NCBI GenBank assembly: GCA_029432775.1 | Contig: JAROAZ010000007.1 | Location: 1 to 64,000, forward strand | Direction: 5' to 3' | From: Pontiellaceae bacterium B12227 | Lineage (GTDB): Bacteria > Verrucomicrobiota > Kiritimatiellia > Kiritimatiellales > Pontiellaceae | Length of the DNA: 64,000 bases | Shown: in pieces, positions 60,522 to 64,000 of the stretch | Numbering within the stretch: the first letter of the stretch is position 1 | Layout: every line of letters starts with the position of its first letter | Notes under the pieces: model-generated | What the model was told of the DNA's origin: nothing | The model's database searches: none | What the model saw: only the letters and a program-made list of their open reading frames with translations | Made by a program: the position numbers and the translations under genes

Positions 60522-62122
60522 TTTTTTGTACTCTCTTCCAGTTCTTCCCGGGTAATCGTGCCGCTACCATCCAGATCACGACCGGAAAAGAATTCCTTCT
60601 GTTTTTCAAGCGTGGTATCGCGCCCTTTGCGTTTGGCTTCCATCATGGCCCGCCCGATCCACTCTTCTTCGGTTACGAGTCCATCCTTATCCCGGTCGAG
60701 GGCAGCAAACCAATCCCACTCCTTGGTTCCATTTTTCTTTCTTGCCGCCTGCTGCTTCTTGATTTTCGCCTGCCATTCCGGGGTATGGATTAAACCGAGG
60801 AAACGAGGTTCAACCAGCCCGGTGTTCCACTGCTTGCGCAGTTGCTCCAGCTGTTGAACTTTTTCCGGATGCTGATCGGCAATATTGGTCTGCTCTCCGA
60901 TATCCTCTTCCAGATTATAAAGTTGCGGAGAGTCCCCGTCCCATTGCGTATGCAACTTAAAGTCTCCACAGCGCACCGTATATTTCTGCCCGTCAAACTT
61001 GCGTAGATAGATGGCCTCATGCGGCATGCCGGTTTTTTTTCCTGACAGATAAGGAATCAGATTGATCCCGTCCAGCGGACGTTTGGGATCTTTGGGCGCA
61101 TCGGCCAGCTCCGCAATCGTTGCCAGAATATCCAGCGAACTGACCGGTTTATGATATTCGGTTCCAGCCGGCAATCTGCCCTTCCACTGCACCGCATAAG
61201 GAACGCGGAAACCGCCTTCCCACGAATCACCTTTTGCGCCGCGTAAGGCCCCGTTGTCCGAAGCATTCTTCGGTTCCGGCCCGCCGTTGTCCGAAAGAAA
61301 TACCACAATCGTATCATCCATCAGTTCCAGCTCGTCCAGCTTGTTGAGCAGCAGCCCTACGCCGTCATCCACCGCGCTGACCATCGCGGCGTAGACCTTG
61401 CGTTTTCCTTTCAAATTCGGGAATCGCGATAAATATTTTTCGGTGGCCTGCAGCGGCAGGTGCGGTGCATTGTAGGAGAGGAACAGGAAAAAAGGCTTAT
61501 CCTTGGTCATTTCTACGAACTCTACGGCCGCATCCGAAAATTCATCCGTCAAATAGTTCTGCGTCTCCACCATTTCATGATTTCGCAGAATCTTGGTCCG
61601 ATAACTTTCTTCTTCATTTTTTCCGTGGCCCTTGATCGTCAGGTCTTCCGGCAAATAGCGATGTCCGCCGCCGAGGTGACCGTAGAAAAAGTCAAAACTC
61701 CGTGCCAATGGATGCAGGGTTTCGTGCGCTCCGAGATGCCACTTTCCGACGATGCCCGATGTGTAGCCTACCGGTTTAAGAACCTCAGCAAACATACGTT
61801 CACTTCTCGGCACGCCCATATTCGGATCATCCACCCGATGCTGCGGATTGCGTTCAAAACCGAAGCGCTGTCCATAACGACCGGTGATGAATCCGGCCCG
61901 GCTCGGACCGCACACCGAATACGGCGCATAGCCACTGGTGCACCGCACCCCGTTTTCCGCAATACGATCAATGTTCGGTGTCGGGATATCCTTGCAGCCA
62001 TTAAACCCGACATCGGCATAACCTAAATCATCACACATGATCACGACCATATTCGGTTTTACGGAAGCCATTGCAGTAGCCCCCCCCATTAACAACAAAC
62101 TCAATAATCCTTTGCTACCCAT
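60518..62122 (-). CDS. S1 sulfatase (CGPSR) with C-terminal EF-hands
   Basis: 534 residues. Signal peptide MGSKGLLSLLLMGGATAMAS, KPNMVVIMCDDLGYADVGFN, motif CGPSR (Cys71, Arg75) then AGFITGRYGQRFGFERNP, GKWHLGAHETLHPLARSFD, FLSDNGGPEPKNASDNG: arylsulfatase A-like. The last 70 residues carry two EF-hand loops, DRDKDGLVTEEEW and DLDGSGTITREEL, and it ends ESTKK. The pattern is the same as in the sulfatase at 52174-54006, although the catalytic parts are from different groups. Confidence 0.93.
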
Positions 62123-62138
62123 AATTCATCCTTTCAAT

Positions 62139-63263
62139 CTACATCTTCCGGTCATTCGTATGACCGCACCATTTCAGAAATTCATTGACCGAAACACTCG
62201 CAAGTCCCGTCTGCGAACGGCCGCCTTTAAAATAGGGTTTATTTCTTGCGCCCCCCGCCTTACCGCTGCCCCATCCCTCGTAATACATATGGAGGTAATT
62301 ATCGTGCTCAAAAACCTCGCCGTACCAAATGGCCCCCTCATCCCAGGCTCCGGCTTCACCCCGCGTAAAGAAGGGCCGCGAACTTTTAACCTTATGCCAC
62401 TCCAGCAGATCATCGGACCAGGCCACATGAAATCGATCCGGATAATCCATATGTTTTGAGCTGCATTGATAGACCATATACCAGCGCTGATTCAGTCGAA
62501 AAATCCGACCGCCATGTACCGACTCGCTGTCAAAGTCCCCCGGGGCCCCGGTATCCAGGGCCAGCTTAGACTCCGCGGACACAAATTCTTCCGGATCCTC
62601 GACGACCGCCACATAGAGTTTGAGTTTTTCCGTAGGTTTCCTCAAAACCGGATCATACTTTGTATCCCCGAAGAATATATAATAACGCCCTTGATGGAAG
62701 ACCGCATCGGCAGGGCCGCATCGCGTCTTCAACGGATTGGCCGAAAAATGCTCAAACCGCTTTCCGCCGTCCAAAGAAACGGCCCCTGCAAGACAGCCGC
62801 CTTTTTTATATGAAACACCTTTGTACAGCATGAACAGAGCAGGTTTTCCGTTCCGCATTCCGTGAAAGGGAGTGCAATCCAGCAAATGTTTGTCGTTATA
62901 GCTCCCTACCGGCCCGTGCTTCAGCAGCGGATTCCCGCTGTAAGGTACCCAGGGACCACGCGGCGAAAAAGTCTCCGCCTCCTGAGTAAAGAGTCCAATA
63001 CTGTCATGATAGTTCCGGGCGGGATCCGGATCTTCTTCCGGGAAGCGCCCCGATCCGCGGATGTATAACCGCCACCGGCCATCCGGTGATTCTTCCGGGG
63101 ACAGCACCGCGGCATTCGCAATATGAATGGATCGCCAGGCACAAGCCGGGTTGATCGAAATTACCGGATTAGCGCGATCCCGTACCATCAACGGCTCACC
63201 GGATGCCGTCAGAACAACTCCAACCGCTATCCCCATGGTGATCCTTTTCAGACGAAATTGCAC
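62139..63263 (-). CDS. GH43-like beta-propeller protein
   Basis: 374 residues. Signal peptide MQFRLKRITMGIAVGVVLTASG. Propeller blades: NAAVLSPEESPDGRWRLYIR, YSGNPLLKHGPVGSYNDKHL, CGPADAVFHQGRYYIFFGDT, SESVHGGRIFRLNQRWYMVY, WDEGAIWYGEVFEHDNYLHM. Asp and Glu in these positions fit the GH43/GH32/GH68 fold, but I cannot name the catalytic residues with confidence. It lies between two sulfatases in the operon (gaps 16 and 29 bp), so it probably trims sugars once sulfate is removed. Confidence 0.75.
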   Translation of the reverse strand: MQFRLKRITMGIAVGVVLTASGEPLMVRDRANPVISINPACAWRSIHIANAAVLSPEESPDGRWRLYIRGSGRFPEEDPDPARNYHDSIGLFTQEAETFSPRGPWVPYSGNPLLKHGPVGSYNDKHLLDCTPFHGMRNGKPALFMLYKGVSYKKGGCLAGAVSLDGGKRFEHFSANPLKTRCGPADAVFHQGRYYIFFGDTKYDPVLRKPTEKLKLYVAVVEDPEEFVSAESKLALDTGAPGDFDSESVHGGRIFRLNQRWYMVYQCSSKHMDYPDRFHVAWSDDLLEWHKVKSSRPFFTRGEAGAWDEGAIWYGEVFEHDNYLHMYYEGWGSGKAGGARNKPYFKGGRSQTGLASVSVNEFLKWCGHTNDRKM

Positions 63264-63292
63264 GTGCCCCAGCCCTTATCTTTCCCGTTAAA

Positions 63293-64000
63293 TCAATCTC
63301 TTTTTCGCACCCGAATGCGTTTTACCAGCAGTTCGCCGCCATCGCGCACCCCGACGTGCAATGTCCATCCGGCAGTATTTGTGGTCTTGATCGTTTTTCT
63401 GACAATACCACTTTCGCCGGCGGCGCCCGTCCAGGTTTCGGTTTGCTTGCCCCTCTTGTTTTGGGGGTCGAGGAAGTTGGCAAAAAACGCGGCACCTTCA
63501 TCGAGCCCCTTCGACTCCCACTCAATCTCCATCTCATAGGAACTGTTGGGCTCAAATCGATTTGCCGGAACCGTGACTGCGCGACTCCAAGCCCCGGTTC
63601 TACCTTGTGCCGTGTGGTTGCCGCTATCTACCAGACAGCCTTCACTTGACGGGAAACCCGCTTCTGCATTCTGAGCTCCGGCTCCACCGGATTCATAAAT
63701 CAGTCCGCCTTTTTCCAGCGCCGGTTCCTTGAAGCGCTCCATCTGGGCCACCAGCCCGGCCTGCATTTTTTCAGCCACCTGTTTGTATTCCGGGTTGGTG
63801 TAGAAATTGTTGAGTTCGTCCGGATCCTTCTCCAGGTCGAACAGCCACGGATCATCATTGACCGACAAAACGAGTTTGTAGCGTCGGCTGACTGCCGCCA
63901 CCCACTTACTCCCCGCATGGGAGAGATAAACAATGCGGTCGTCTTGTTCCTCTTTTCGCGGACTGAGATATTCGGCCGACGTATCCTTTCCATGAAATAC
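63293..64000 (-). CDS. S1 sulfatase, C-terminal part with extra beta domain
   Basis: Partial; the gene enters from beyond 64000. The first visible codons (HGKDTSAEYLSPRKEEQDD, RIVYLSHAGSKWVAAVSRRY) and PWLFDLEKDPDELNNFYTNP are the sulfatase C-terminal subdomain. After about residue 110 an additional beta-sandwich follows (NRFEPNSSYEMEIEWESKGL, GWTLHVGVRDGGELLVKRIR) resembling a carbohydrate-binding module. The active-site Cys is outside the window. Confidence 0.85.
   Translation of the reverse strand, partial: VFHGKDTSAEYLSPRKEEQDDRIVYLSHAGSKWVAAVSRRYKLVLSVNDDPWLFDLEKDPDELNNFYTNPEYKQVAEKMQAGLVAQMERFKEPALEKGGLIYESGGAGAQNAEAGFPSSEGCLVDSGNHTAQGRTGAWSRAVTVPANRFEPNSSYEMEIEWESKGLDEGAAFFANFLDPQNKRGKQTETWTGAAGESGIVRKTIKTTNTAGWTLHVGVRDGGELLVKRIRVRKRD

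Overview
The window is dense bacterial DNA with moderate GC by eye. It carries 12 type I (S1) sulfatases, two of them cut by the window edges, along with three GH2 enzymes, a GH29 fucosidase, a PL7 lyase, two GH43-like propeller proteins, PEP-CTERM proteins, twin-arginine Gfo/Idh oxidoreductases and a hydrazine-synthase-alpha-like cytochrome. This combination is typical of marine Kiritimatiellota (Pontiella-like members of the PVC group) living on sulfated algal polysaccharides. The taxonomic call is an inference from gene content; no rRNA, tRNA or CRISPR array was seen.

Layout. 1-4772 (minus): fucosidase followed by three sulfatases. 4773-7041: a scrambled patch of gene remnants (GH29 tail, signal-peptide heads, surface-protein tails) and a duplicated promoter block. 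5673-13167 (minus): PEP-CTERM protein, a 1260-residue beta-helix/glycosidase-like protein, a head-tail remnant and a 615-residue surface protein. 13293-16032 (plus): sensor kinase and LuxR-type regulator. 16033-17712: repeats and a lone DDE transposase. 18072-21003: PEP-CTERM protein, pseudopilin, LamB-like porin. 21058-25345 (minus): sulfatase and di-haem propeller protein. 25441-30564 (plus): IclR and AraC regulators, two Gfo/Idh oxidoreductases and a DUF1080 hydrolase, probably a 3-keto-glycoside route. 30820-38353 (minus): two sulfatases and two GH2 enzymes. 38542-46262 (minus): L-fucose operon (aldo/keto reductase, FucP, FucU, phosphatase, FGGY kinase, zinc dehydrogenase, KbaZ/GatZ-family protein). 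46462-50554: AraC remnant, PL7 lyase, CBM9-like protein, propeller glycosidase, AraC regulator. 50578-64000 (minus): six sulfatases (one partial) with LacZ-type GH2 and a GH43-like protein.

How it fits together: exported sulfatases and glycosidases would desulfate and trim a fucose- and galactose-containing sulfated glycan. Freed L-fucose would enter by FucP, be mutarotated by FucU, and be catabolised by an operon that lacks a recognisable FucI isomerase or FucA aldolase but has reductase, dehydrogenase and kinase, which suggests a reduction/oxidation bypass.

The most striking non-gene signal is a short palindrome, TTTCCAANNNTTGGAAA, with 15 perfect-core copies in genes and gaps. Two candidate operators are also visible: ATCNAC-N6-GTNGAT before the fucosidase and surface-protein genes and next to the kinase gene, and an ACACCATA...TATGGTGT element shared by the PL7 and AraC genes.
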